64,000 nucleotides of DNA from Candidatus Rifleibacteriota bacterium (GTDB lineage Bacteria; Riflebacteria; Ozemobacteria; Ozemobacterales; Ozemobacteraceae): positions 1-64,000 of the forward strand of contig JAKQKW010000029.1 in NCBI GenBank assembly GCA_029560455.1, given 5' to 3'. The position numbers and the translations under genes were made by a program. Shown one piece after another: positions 35,674-44,369 of the stretch; positions within the stretch are counted from its first letter, which is position 1, and each line of letters begins with the position of its first letter. Under the pieces are notes generated by a model. That model saw nothing but the letters and a program-made list of their open reading frames with translations. It was not told where the DNA came from and did not search any database.

Positions 35674-37587
35674 ATGTCACAGATTCAGCTTAAGCTTCCA
35701 GATGGAAAAATCATTGAGCTGGAGTCAGGAGCCACGATTTTTGACGCCGCAGCCAAAATTGGTCCGGGCCTGGCGAAAGCCGCTCTGGCCGGAAAAATAA
35801 ATGGAAATCTCCTTGATCTGCGCACGCCATTGACCGAGTCAGCCGACTTCGAGATCGTTACCGCCAAATCACCAGAAGCCACAGAAGTGTGCCGCCATTC
35901 GATGGCGCATATTATGGCAGAAGCAGTATTAAAGCTGTTCCCAGAAGCCCAGTTCGGTATCGGGCCGGCTATTGAAAACGGCTTTTATTATGACTTTCTG
36001 CTGCCACGCGCTCTGACAACCGAAGATCTCGCCAGTGTCGAAAAAGAAATGGAAGAGATCATCAAGGCGAAGTCGCCCTTTGTTCGCAAGGTTGTGAGCC
36101 GTGAAGAAGCTCTCGAAATGTTCAAAAAAATGAACCAGACCTTCAAGCTCGAACTCATTGAAGAGCTTGGCGACCAGACGATTTCGGTGTTTTCACAGGG
36201 TAAGTTCGTCGATCTTTGCCGTGGCCCGCACGTTCAGGATTCAGGCGCAATAAAGAATTTCAAGCTGCTCAGCGTTGCCGGCGCCTACTGGCGCGGTGAC
36301 GAAAAGCGGCCGATGCTGCAGCGTATTTACGGCACCGCTTTCATGACCAAAGAAGAGCTCAAAGAGTATCTCGACCGTCTTGAAGAAGCCAAAAAACGCG
36401 ATCACCGCAAGCTTGGCAAAGAGCTCGATCTATTCACCACCCACGAAGAAGTGGGCCCGGGGCTTGTGTTCTGGCACCCCAAAGGTGCCAGAATCAGGCA
36501 TGAAATCGAAAAATTCTGGAAAGAGCAGCATTATCGCAACGGTTACGAACTGATGTATACGCCGCACATCGGCCAGAGCTGGCTCTGGGAAACCAGCGGG
36601 CATTTGCAGAATTACAAAGATGCCATGTATAACCCAATGGAAATCGACGGCAACGATTATTACATCAAGCCGATGAACTGCCCGTTCCATATCATGACCT
36701 ATAAATCGCAGGTGCGTTCATACCGCGACCTGCCCCTGCGCTGGGCCGAACTTGGCACGGTTTACCGCTACGAGAAGAGCGGTGTTCTGCATGGGTTGCT
36801 GCGTGTCAGAGGCTTCACTCAGGATGACGCACATATCTTCTGCACGCCAGATCAGATTGAAGATGAAATTCGCGAAACTCTCAGATTCAGCCTGCGCCTC
36901 TGGAAAGCTTTCGGGTTCACCGACATCAAGGCTTATCTTGCTACCAGGCCCGAAAAGGCTGTTGGCGAAGAATCTCGCTGGCAACAGGCCCTTGAGTCGC
37001 TCAGACGTGCTGTTGATGCCGAAGGGGTTGCCTGTGAAATGGATGAGGGTGGCGGTGCCTTTTACGGCCCGAAAATCGACCTCAAGATCAGAGATGCGAT
37101 CGGTCGCGAATGGCAGATGACCACGATTCAGTTTGACTTTAACCTGCCTGAAAGGTTTGACATGCATTATATAGGCCCGGATGGCAATCGCCACCGCCCA
37201 TATATGGTTCATCGCGCTTTGCTGGGCTCTATTGAACGTTTCTTTGGTGTTCTTGTCGAACATTACAGCGGTGCCATGCCGTTGTGGCTGGCTCCGGTTC
37301 AGGCGGTGGTCATACCGGTTAATGATCAGCAGTCTGATTATGCAAAGAAAGTTGTGGCCGCTCTCAAGCAGAATCTTGTCAGATGTGAACTCGATGACAG
37401 CAATGACAAAATGGGCTATCGCATTCGCCAGGCTCAGTTGCAGAAGATTCCGTTCATGATCATTCTGGGTGAGCAGGAGGCCAATGCCGGCACGATTACC
37501 GTGCGCCTGCGCAATGGTGAGAATCTCACCGGTATTCAACTCTCTGATTTCATCAAGGAGCAGGAATGGAAAAAGGAATCAATCTGA
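35674..37587 (+). CDS. thrS: Threonyl-tRNA synthetase
   Basis: 637 residues with all usual domains. An N-terminal TGS domain (1-62) and an editing domain with HSMAHIMAEAV and CRGPHV come first. The class II catalytic core shows YKDAMYNPM, PMNCPFHIM, YRYEKSGVLHGLLRVRGFTQDDAHIF and GAFYGPKID, followed by HRALLGSIERFFGVLVEHY. The anticodon-binding domain has PVNDQQSDYAKKVVAAL. The zinc-site Cys (in MNCPFH) and His residues are present. RBS AAGGAGA is 5 bases before the ATG. No T-box leader is seen in the 25-base gap to tyrS. The gene overlaps the next by 22 bases. Confidence 0.98.
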   Translation: MSQIQLKLPDGKIIELESGATIFDAAAKIGPGLAKAALAGKINGNLLDLRTPLTESADFEIVTAKSPEATEVCRHSMAHIMAEAVLKLFPEAQFGIGPAIENGFYYDFLLPRALTTEDLASVEKEMEEIIKAKSPFVRKVVSREEALEMFKKMNQTFKLELIEELGDQTISVFSQGKFVDLCRGPHVQDSGAIKNFKLLSVAGAYWRGDEKRPMLQRIYGTAFMTKEELKEYLDRLEEAKKRDHRKLGKELDLFTTHEEVGPGLVFWHPKGARIRHEIEKFWKEQHYRNGYELMYTPHIGQSWLWETSGHLQNYKDAMYNPMEIDGNDYYIKPMNCPFHIMTYKSQVRSYRDLPLRWAELGTVYRYEKSGVLHGLLRVRGFTQDDAHIFCTPDQIEDEIRETLRFSLRLWKAFGFTDIKAYLATRPEKAVGEESRWQQALESLRRAVDAEGVACEMDEGGGAFYGPKIDLKIRDAIGREWQMTTIQFDFNLPERFDMHYIGPDGNRHRPYMVHRALLGSIERFFGVLVEHYSGAMPLWLAPVQAVVIPVNDQQSDYAKKVVAALKQNLVRCELDDSNDKMGYRIRQAQLQKIPFMIILGEQEANAGTITVRLRNGENLTGIQLSDFIKEQEWKKESI

Positions 37588-37919
37588 CGCTTCGTGATGT
37601 GGGTGATCTGATTTACAGAATTACCCAGCGTTATCTTTTCAGAAAAAACGAAGATGTCGGCATGGATGTGACGCTGCAGACCGGGTCTATTCAGGAAACC
37701 ATGATTCTGAGGCTTCCCGACGAGACCCGGCTGCTCGTCAAAATTTTTCCGCACAAGAATTTTTCGCATGAACTGGTTTATCGTATAGAGGTTTATAAAA
37801 CGCGCGAGGGCGACATGCGTGGCAACAAGATCGCTTTTCTTGAAGCCTCTCAGCATGATTCGGCGGTTGATGAAATTCATCGTTTCGTTCAGAGTTTTCT
37901 CTCGCAGCTTGGCTTTTAA
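37566..37919 (+). CDS. Small hypothetical protein overlapping thrS
   Basis: 117 residues, predicted cytoplasmic. I do not recognise the family. An N-terminal helix (LRDVGDLIYRITQRYLF), a beta-rich middle (VGMDVTLQTGS, TMILRLPDETRLLVKIF) and a C-terminal helix (AVDEIHRFVQSFLSQLGF) suggest a compact alpha/beta domain. The start lies inside the thrS 3' end (22-base overlap, with AAGGAGCAGG upstream), so it is translated together with the synthetase. Confidence 0.75.
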   Translation: MEKGINLTLRDVGDLIYRITQRYLFRKNEDVGMDVTLQTGSIQETMILRLPDETRLLVKIFPHKNFSHELVYRIEVYKTREGDMRGNKIAFLEASQHDSAVDEIHRFVQSFLSQLGF

Positions 37920-37942
37920 TTCTTTTTTACAGGGAGGCAGAA

Positions 37943-38122
37943 ATGCAGGCAGTTGTTGATTCTTGCAATGGTGATTATTTCCGCTGTTTACTCGAAAATG
38001 GTGACGTGATCAATGTTCACAAGACCTGTTTTTCGACTTCAATTGAAGTTGGCGACGTTGTTACCGTTTCATTTCAGCGTGACGAAGCTGCCAGCAAAAA
38101 ACAGAAGGAGCTCATGAAGTAA
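37943..38122 (+). CDS. 59-residue DUF3006-like protein
   Basis: A short gene with a strong RBS (GGGAGG at 37932-37937) 5 bases before ATG 37943. It reads MQAVVDSCNGDYFRCLLE, then ENGDVINVHKTCF, then VGDVVTVSF and a charged tail ending KKQKELMK. The layout (GDYxxxLLENGD, a V-x-V strand, GDVVTVSF, a charged helical tail) matches small DUF3006-type beta-barrel proteins of unknown function. Two Cys (8 and 15) lie close together. It sits between two genes of the same operon at tight spacing. Confidence 0.75.
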   Translation: MQAVVDSCNGDYFRCLLENGDVINVHKTCFSTSIEVGDVVTVSFQRDEAASKKQKELMK

Positions 38123-38153
38123 CTTCGCCGCCAGCAGACATTCTGGAGGTATT

Positions 38154-40232
38154 TTGAGACGGAATTCTTTCATATTTCTGGCTTTCTGCCTGTTTTTTGC
38201 GCTTGTTGTTTCAGCATCGGGCGCAGAAGACGGGGCAATTCTTCTGAAAAAATCGCAGCTTCTGGTTCAGAAGGGTGTTCGTGCTGAGGAGCGTGGCGAA
38301 TTTGAAGACGCAGCGCTTCTTTACGAAGAAGCGCTTGAAGTTTACCCTAAGAACATGATGCCGCTGTTGCAGCTTGGCAAACTGCTTGCCAGAATTGGCA
38401 TGTATGAAAAGGCGGCTGAAAGATTGCGGGCTATTCCGCTTGATCAACTGCCAAAAGCCGGTCGGTCGGAGATTCACTCCCTTTTTGGCCAGATTGCCAT
38501 TGCCAGAGGCTCTCTTGAGGAGGCGGGTGCCGCCTATCGAAAAGCCATCGAGGCCAATAACGAAAATGTTGTTGCCCTGACACGCAAAATTACCGTCGAG
38601 CGCTTGCTCGGATTTTCTTCGAATCAGGAGAGTCTGAAGCATTTCAACAGTTATGATACCTTCAAAGGCTTGCCTTACAGTGACCTGTTGTTGACTTATT
38701 ATCTTGATATGGAGATGGGAAATATTGTTCGCGCCTATCAAACCTGCGAAGTAATGGGTGAGCAACTGGCAGACATATCAAGAAAAGAAGGCGGACAGTC
38801 ATTTCTTGACAGTGTTGTCAACAGTGCTCCGGTTTCTTTTGTTCTGGGTATCCCTCTCTGTATTCACGGTGTAGTGGGTGTAATTTATTATCTCGGGCTG
38901 TTTGGGGCACTCATTTTTCTTGCCACAATGCTTTCAGCACCTTCGGCAATCTGGCATAACTTTGTCTATCTGATTGCTGCGACCGTATTTCTTCTGGCCG
39001 GCCAGCATCTGGGTTTTCGCGAAATGATAATTGCAACGATGCAGAGTGATTTTTCTGCGTTCGACAGTGTCTGGATAATTCCCAAACTTCTGGTTGCCGG
39101 TCATTTTGTTGCGCTGGCGTTGTTTCTGGTATTTCCGGCGTTTAGCATTTTGCCGGCTGAACAGAGGCCATTGAGGTATGAACTCTACGGGATCTGGTTT
39201 TTCTGCTGGTTTTTCATGATTTTTGTACTGGTTTTTCAAAGTCGCCTTGGCTTTGCAACACGGGCCGGATATATGGCTGTGAGTGGTATTCTGGCTCTTC
39301 TGACGATGATAATTATGCCTCTTGGCCGTTTCGTCATTTTCAATGTCGCAAGCGCTGCCGGGTTTTCAGGTGTGGTGGCCGTTAATCGAAAGGATATCCA
39401 GAAAGACGGCACTATCAGCTTTACTGATGCCAAGATTCTTGAATCACAGGCTCTCAAGGGGCTTGAAAAGGACGCTTTTGAGGAAGTCGTTCTTACCGGT
39501 CGCAAGGTTCTCGGGTGTCTTGACCGCAAAACTTTTGTTACCCTCTGGCGATCGATGATTCTGGCAATGATCTGCCGCGAAGATTATGTCGAAGCGCAGC
39601 GAAACATAAATGAGTATCTTGAAACCTTTAAAGGAACCAGTCAACTGGAATCCGGGCAGCTTCTGGATGCTTATCTGCGCTGCCGCAAAGGGGATTTTGC
39701 GACAGCAGTCGTGGTTATCCGCGGATTTTCTGAAAAACGTGCAAAGATGTTTTCAAATGATGAAACAGCAATGTGTCTGCTTATTCTTGGATGTTGCGGC
39801 ACAGCCTTCAAAGAATATGTTCAGGCTCACATCGACCTTGGCAAAGCCTTGAATTGTGTAAAATTGCCTTTTCTGAAGGCTGAAATTCTTACCGAGCTCT
39901 CTGAACTGGATTTTATGATGAACGCAAAAGAAGCTCTGGCAAAGTGGAAAGCCCGGGTTGGAGAGCTCAATGGTGGCGAAAAGACGGCTTCTTTGAAAAA
40001 AGTGATTTTGTCCATTGCCGCCCTTTCTGAGGGGAATAAAGAAGAAGCCATGAAGCTTGCTGCCGAAGCCTGTAAGAGCAAAGTGAGAAATGGCCGCGCC
40101 TGTGCCTGGTATGGTCATCTGCTCTGTCTAGAAGGCCGCCATGGCGAAGCCGAAGAACTCCTCGGCAATATGACTCCTGAAAGTTTCGATGCCACAAGAT
40201 TAATGAATGAAACCACCGGCACCGGCTCTTGA
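38154..40232 (+). CDS. Membrane protein with TPR domains on both sides of a multi-helix core
   Basis: 692 residues. A signal sequence (FIFLAFCLFFALVVSASG) precedes TPR units at about 28-140 (GEFEDAALLYEEALEVYPK). About six hydrophobic helices lie at about 225-400, and a cytoplasmic helical-repeat region occupies 410-690. No enzymatic motif is visible. TTG 38154 is the start, with GGAGG at 38145-38149. The arrangement suggests a membrane scaffold linking periplasmic TPRs to cytoplasmic repeats (inference). It follows the DUF3006-like gene by 31 bases. Confidence 0.78.
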   Translation: MRRNSFIFLAFCLFFALVVSASGAEDGAILLKKSQLLVQKGVRAEERGEFEDAALLYEEALEVYPKNMMPLLQLGKLLARIGMYEKAAERLRAIPLDQLPKAGRSEIHSLFGQIAIARGSLEEAGAAYRKAIEANNENVVALTRKITVERLLGFSSNQESLKHFNSYDTFKGLPYSDLLLTYYLDMEMGNIVRAYQTCEVMGEQLADISRKEGGQSFLDSVVNSAPVSFVLGIPLCIHGVVGVIYYLGLFGALIFLATMLSAPSAIWHNFVYLIAATVFLLAGQHLGFREMIIATMQSDFSAFDSVWIIPKLLVAGHFVALALFLVFPAFSILPAEQRPLRYELYGIWFFCWFFMIFVLVFQSRLGFATRAGYMAVSGILALLTMIIMPLGRFVIFNVASAAGFSGVVAVNRKDIQKDGTISFTDAKILESQALKGLEKDAFEEVVLTGRKVLGCLDRKTFVTLWRSMILAMICREDYVEAQRNINEYLETFKGTSQLESGQLLDAYLRCRKGDFATAVVVIRGFSEKRAKMFSNDETAMCLLILGCCGTAFKEYVQAHIDLGKALNCVKLPFLKAEILTELSELDFMMNAKEALAKWKARVGELNGGEKTASLKKVILSIAALSEGNKEEAMKLAAEACKSKVRNGRACAWYGHLLCLEGRHGEAEELLGNMTPESFDATRLMNETTGTGS

Positions 40233-40287
40233 ATAAATTGTTGTTCCATGTAACAATAATAGAGCATTTTGTGGTGACGGGGTAAAG

Positions 40288-42432
40288 ATGGCTGAAGAAA
40301 CGCAGGAAGCCAAGAGCTTAAAAGACCGTCTGCCGGATATTCTCGGAATAATTGGCAGTGTGGTGGTTCTGTTGCTGGCAGTTCTTGTATTTACCAACAA
40401 GGTGCCGCGGATTTACCAGTGGTTTTTTTCTTATTTTTACGTCTTTGCTATTGCTGGTGTTCTTGGCGTTCTTGGCGAAAAAATTGCAATAAAGCTTCTG
40501 TCATTTGCTTTGCCAGTATTGCTGGCGGCTGCGACCATCGCGATCAAGTTCAAGCCGGAGAAGTTTCCGATTGAAGAGTGGTGGGAAGTCTACTCAATTC
40601 TTGTGCTTTTTACTGCCGGTTTTCTCGTCTATCTGTTTTTCCGATCTGAGCAGTTGAAAGCTGTTGGCGCTGAAGGTCGCGATCAGGTTGAGGGCGGTGG
40701 CGCGCTGAAAACTCGTGTAGACCCGGCCGCAGCCGCAAAATATCGTGAAAAGGCACAGAAGAAAAATAAAGATAAAGACGATAAACTCGACAGTGCCCTT
40801 AAGAGCGATAAAGAGCCGGAATCGGCCGCAGCAGAGGGCGGTAATACTCCTGATGGTGCAGAAAAAGCTGAAGATAAGGCTGGAGATGAACCTCCGGCTA
40901 AGGTCGAAACGGCTGAAGAACGTATGGAACGTGAAATGCGTGAAATACGTGATGAGTTCAGCAAGCGATCGATGAAGCTTACCACGACTCTTATGCGTAT
41001 CAAGAACCTTACCAAGAGTCTTGACCGCGACCAGATTTTTAACAATATCGTCGAAATCATTTCCAAGGGCCTCGATTCACAGAAGGTTCAGCTGCTGCTA
41101 AACGACGAAAAAGAAGGCAAATTCAGGATCGTTAAAGCGATCGGCATGAAGCCGAAGGAATGGAAGGAAATAGAGATTCCGCACGAAGAGAACAGTATGA
41201 TCACCTATCTTCTTCGCCAGCGGATGAATGAGGTCACCGGCGGAGCCGGTGCTCTTGGGGTGAAAGAATGTGAAATGGACCCGAAAATGAAGGGGCTGAT
41301 CGGGCAGGGCGCCCTTAAAACCCTTATGGCCGCTCCGATTTATGCTGAAGGCAAGTTGTTTGCTATTATCAATGTCGAACAGATGAACAATCCGGATTAT
41401 ACGCGTGATGACCAGAATCTGCTGGCAACCTGTGGCGATATTGCCGGCCTGGTTATGAAGAATGCAAAGCTGTATTCGGCCACCATGGACGACCTGGTTT
41501 CAGCGCAGAAGCTCAGTGAAGACCAGCTGAAGAAAAATGAAGAGTTGAAGGGAAGTCTGGCGCGTATCGTGTCGCCGAGTGTTGCAGAAATGATCATGTC
41601 AGACCCTTCAGGTCTCAAACTTGGCGGCAGCAAGTGTGAAGTCACCATGTTTTTCTCTGATATCCGCGGTTTTACCAAAATGTCTGAAAACATGGATCCA
41701 ACCGATATCGTAGAGCAGCTCAACGTTTACTTTACGAGAATGACCGACATTCTGATGGAACTTGAAGGGACCCTTGACAAATATGTCGGTGACGAACTTA
41801 TGGCGCTTTTTGGTGCGCCGGTTGCCCGGGACGACGACCCAATAAGGGCTGTTCTCTGCGGTGTTCGCATGCTCGATGCATTGCGGGAACTGCAGGAGCG
41901 CTGGCGAAAAGAGGGTAAGCCGGTTATCGAAATTGGTGTCGGGGTCAACACCGGCGTGGTTACAGCTGGTTATATGGGTAGTGAAAAGCAGCTGTCATAT
42001 ACAGTCATCGGCGATAACGTCAACCTGGCTGCGCGCGTCATGTCTGTAGCCAAGGGTATGGAACTTTTTATCACGAGATCAACCTATGAAAAAGTTGCTG
42101 ATTATTTTGAAGTCGAGCAGCGCGAGTCGATTATGGTTAAAGGCAAATCGATGCCGATTGAGATCTTTCATGTTAAGCGTGCCAAACCCGAGGTTAATTT
42201 CAGTGAACTTCTCGGCAAGAGCATCAGTCACATTGCAACCTCGGTTGGAGGCTCAGAGCCAAAGGCAGCACCCGAGCCTCCGCCAATGCGCATTCCACCT
42301 GGCATGAAAGAAGAAGATATGAAACAGAATATCAAGATCGAGGGGAAAAAGGTTATTGAATGTCAAAATTGTGGCAGCGAAAATAACATGCAGGAAAAAT
42401 TTTGTACAAAATGTGGTATGCCGATTTTTTAG
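40288..42432 (+). CDS. Class III adenylate cyclase with membrane domain, GAF domain and zinc-ribbon tail
   Basis: 714 residues. About four membrane helices (17-37, 46-62, 68-87, 100-118) are followed by a charged Lys/Glu/Asp linker. A GAF domain lies at about 235-400 and the cyclase domain at about 440-635. Metal-binding Asp458 (FFSDIRGF) and Asp502 (VGDELMALFG) are present. Lys498 and Thr572 (SYTVIGD) fit ATP rather than GTP as substrate, and the transition-state Asn579/Arg583 pair (VNLAAR) is intact. A linker leads to a zinc ribbon at the very C-terminus (CQNCGSEN, FCTKCGMPIF). It makes cAMP in response to an unknown GAF ligand. Confidence 0.94.
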   Translation: MAEETQEAKSLKDRLPDILGIIGSVVVLLLAVLVFTNKVPRIYQWFFSYFYVFAIAGVLGVLGEKIAIKLLSFALPVLLAAATIAIKFKPEKFPIEEWWEVYSILVLFTAGFLVYLFFRSEQLKAVGAEGRDQVEGGGALKTRVDPAAAAKYREKAQKKNKDKDDKLDSALKSDKEPESAAAEGGNTPDGAEKAEDKAGDEPPAKVETAEERMEREMREIRDEFSKRSMKLTTTLMRIKNLTKSLDRDQIFNNIVEIISKGLDSQKVQLLLNDEKEGKFRIVKAIGMKPKEWKEIEIPHEENSMITYLLRQRMNEVTGGAGALGVKECEMDPKMKGLIGQGALKTLMAAPIYAEGKLFAIINVEQMNNPDYTRDDQNLLATCGDIAGLVMKNAKLYSATMDDLVSAQKLSEDQLKKNEELKGSLARIVSPSVAEMIMSDPSGLKLGGSKCEVTMFFSDIRGFTKMSENMDPTDIVEQLNVYFTRMTDILMELEGTLDKYVGDELMALFGAPVARDDDPIRAVLCGVRMLDALRELQERWRKEGKPVIEIGVGVNTGVVTAGYMGSEKQLSYTVIGDNVNLAARVMSVAKGMELFITRSTYEKVADYFEVEQRESIMVKGKSMPIEIFHVKRAKPEVNFSELLGKSISHIATSVGGSEPKAAPEPPPMRIPPGMKEEDMKQNIKIEGKKVIECQNCGSENNMQEKFCTKCGMPIF

Positions 42433-42434
42433 TG

Positions 42435-42463
42435 TTGCCGATAGAAACTATTGGTGATAATAT
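42435..42463 (+). promoter_or_regulatory. Promoter of the pilin-like block
   Basis: The -35 TTGCCG (42435-42440), a 17-base spacer and -10 TAATAT (42458-42463) with an extended TGA element. It begins just after the cyclase stop and lies 34 bases before ATG 42497. Confidence 0.6.
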
Positions 42464-42496
42464 GGCAGGAGTTTTGTTAGATAGTCAGGAGAAGGC

Positions 42497-43282
42497 ATGA
42501 AAAGTCATTATTTGATTTATTTACTGGTTTTTTTATGCTTGATGGCTGGCACAAGAGCCGACGCATTGTCGAAAGAGGCTCAGGTGGCCATTGAGGAAAT
42601 GAGAGGCCGACTTGCACAGCAGGTAGCTGTTGCTCCGGCGGTCGAAAGCACTTCGTATATTCCGGGCCGAGACCTTGCGCTTGCCCTGGGCCGGCTCAGA
42701 CAGAGAGTTTACGGCGCCGACCAGTCAATTCCTGAGACAGTTGTGGCCAAAGTCGTAGAAAACTCTTCTTATGAAGATTACATTGCCGGCAAAGCTCTTG
42801 CCGCGGCGCTTATCAAGATTCGCGAATCGCAGGGTCGTACCGAGCCGTTGAGCATTGCCATGGCGGATATCGATAAAATGCAGCCTTCTGAAAATGCTGT
42901 AAAAGAAGAAACAACCCCGATAGCACCTCAGGCGGTTGCTCCACAGGCCGCGCCGGTTGAAGAAAAACCCGTCGTTGAACAGGCCCAGCCCAAAGTTGAA
43001 GAAAAGAAAATCAAAAAGACCGGCAAGCGATCTTCCGGCAAAAAGTATAAAAAGCAGAAAAAACAGAAAAAATCGCAGCCCGCACAGAGCGAGGTCGTGA
43101 AAAAAGCTGTACCGGCGCCGGCACAGGCCGACAAAACCGTGACAGTAAAGAATGAATCTGAAAAGCCGGTTGAAACCAAAGAAAAAAGCGCCAGCGCCAA
43201 AGGCGATGATAAGGCTTTTAACGACTCAATCAAGAAATACGATTTCAAGATGCCCGTAAACTATCGCATTATCGTGCGCTGA
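42497..43282 (+). CDS. Exported Ala/Pro/Lys-rich hypothetical protein with internal repeat
   Basis: 261 residues. A signal peptide (YLLVFLCLMAGTRADA) is followed by two copies of a short helical unit: STSYIPGRDLALALGRLRQRV (one residue omitted at the front) and SSYEDYIAGKALAAALIKIR. A Pro/Ala/Glu-rich stretch and a strongly basic Lys-rich segment (about 172-195; KKYKKQKKQKK) follow, then a disordered acidic/basic tail. The last residues (YDFKMPVNYRIIVR) look ordered. The basic segment could bind cell-wall polymers or other polyanions. The family is unknown. RBS CAGGAGAAGG precedes the ATG. Confidence 0.75.
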   Translation: MKSHYLIYLLVFLCLMAGTRADALSKEAQVAIEEMRGRLAQQVAVAPAVESTSYIPGRDLALALGRLRQRVYGADQSIPETVVAKVVENSSYEDYIAGKALAAALIKIRESQGRTEPLSIAMADIDKMQPSENAVKEETTPIAPQAVAPQAAPVEEKPVVEQAQPKVEEKKIKKTGKRSSGKKYKKQKKQKKSQPAQSEVVKKAVPAPAQADKTVTVKNESEKPVETKEKSASAKGDDKAFNDSIKKYDFKMPVNYRIIVR

Positions 43283-43319
43283 GTTTGCTTGTGTCGTGTC
43301 GGGCACGGAAGGCCAATGA

Positions 43320-44369
43320 GTGCTGAAGCGAAATTCCGGTAACATTCCAGCCTTTGCCTGGCCGTGTTTTCTGGTGCTGGCAATTATTGCGATTCTTCTT
43401 CTGAGTGCTCCTGAACCGGTCAGAGAAGTAGAAGCCCCGCTGCCGCCGCAGCTTTATTCTTCTGCCTATCAGCTGATTGGCACTGGAAATCGTCTCGGAA
43501 CCTATTTCCCTGTCGGTAATATCCTGGCTGACTGGTTTAACAGTCATTTTGATGCCGAAGGCGGAGTTTTCAAAGCCGTTGAAACCAACGGTTCAGTTGA
43601 CAATGTCAGGTTGCTGCGCGAAGGCCGCATCATGCTTGGCATGGTCGAAAGCCGTATTGCCTGCGAAACCTGGGCCGCCGACGCCAGTTCATCCATTCGC
43701 ATTGTCTGGCCCCTCTGGGAAGACGTCGTTCACCTGGTTAAGACACCACAAGGTTTTGAACCATCACGTGAATTTCCGGGCCGCCTGCGCGGCTTTCTTG
43801 GCCAGAAAAATTCATCTACTTTTCGAACGTCAAAAGAGATTCTTTCTTCACTCGGGTTTGGTGATGATTTCAGCAGCCTCGATCTGCCGCCTGATGCCGT
43901 TTTGAGCGCCGTTTCAACTGGACAGGTGGGTTTTGCAACCATTCAGGCCGGTATGCCAAACCGCACGGTTTCTGATGCCCTGATTTTTCATGACTGCACC
44001 CTCGTCAGCCTTAATCAGCAGCAGTTGCAGAAAATACTGCAGAAGGTCGCGACGGCGCGAATCTACTCGATTCCGGCCGGTTTTTACGGCGATTCACAAC
44101 CATCGATTCAGACCATCGGGTTGCCCAATGTCCTTGTAACTACTGATAAAACACCGGCTGCAACAGTTGAACTCATTACCGACCTGCTTGTGAAGGCTTC
44201 AACGCATCTGAAGATGAAGCACCAGGCGACCGCCGCAATTCCGTCTGACCCGCTTAAGGCAAAAGCCATTCTTGAAGAAATCGGCGTGCCAATCCACCAG
44301 GGAACCATCGACTGGCTGAATCGTCATAAAACCGGACAGGCAGAGGAGGGCGCCTCTGATGCTGACTGA
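43320..44369 (+). CDS. Membrane-anchored TAXI-family solute-binding-like protein
   Basis: 349 residues. An N-terminal hydrophobic helix (about 14-36) lacks a lipobox Cys and probably stays as an anchor. The TAXI/NMT1-type fold is suggested by LIGTGNRLGTYFPVGNILAD, then VETNGSVDNVRLLREGRIM (compare the family pattern TGGxxGxYYPxG and TxGSVENxxxLxxG) and GFATIQAG. TAXI proteins bind substrates for TRAP transporters, but no TRAP permease gene is present. GTG 43320 is the start, because a stop (43317-43319) directly precedes it and GGAAGG lies at 43307-43312. It overlaps the next gene by 11 bases. Confidence 0.8.
   Translation: MLKRNSGNIPAFAWPCFLVLAIIAILLLSAPEPVREVEAPLPPQLYSSAYQLIGTGNRLGTYFPVGNILADWFNSHFDAEGGVFKAVETNGSVDNVRLLREGRIMLGMVESRIACETWAADASSSIRIVWPLWEDVVHLVKTPQGFEPSREFPGRLRGFLGQKNSSTFRTSKEILSSLGFGDDFSSLDLPPDAVLSAVSTGQVGFATIQAGMPNRTVSDALIFHDCTLVSLNQQQLQKILQKVATARIYSIPAGFYGDSQPSIQTIGLPNVLVTTDKTPAATVELITDLLVKASTHLKMKHQATAAIPSDPLKAKAILEEIGVPIHQGTIDWLNRHKTGQAEEGASDAD

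Noticed and set aside
36718..37539. Long minus-strand open frame (273 codons)
   Set aside because: Antisense to the catalytic core of thrS; no RBS or protein-like pattern.
40237..40257. ATTGTT...AACAAT inverted repeat before the cyclase gene
   Set aside because: Only 6 bp in an AT-rich stretch with a 9-base loop; may be chance.
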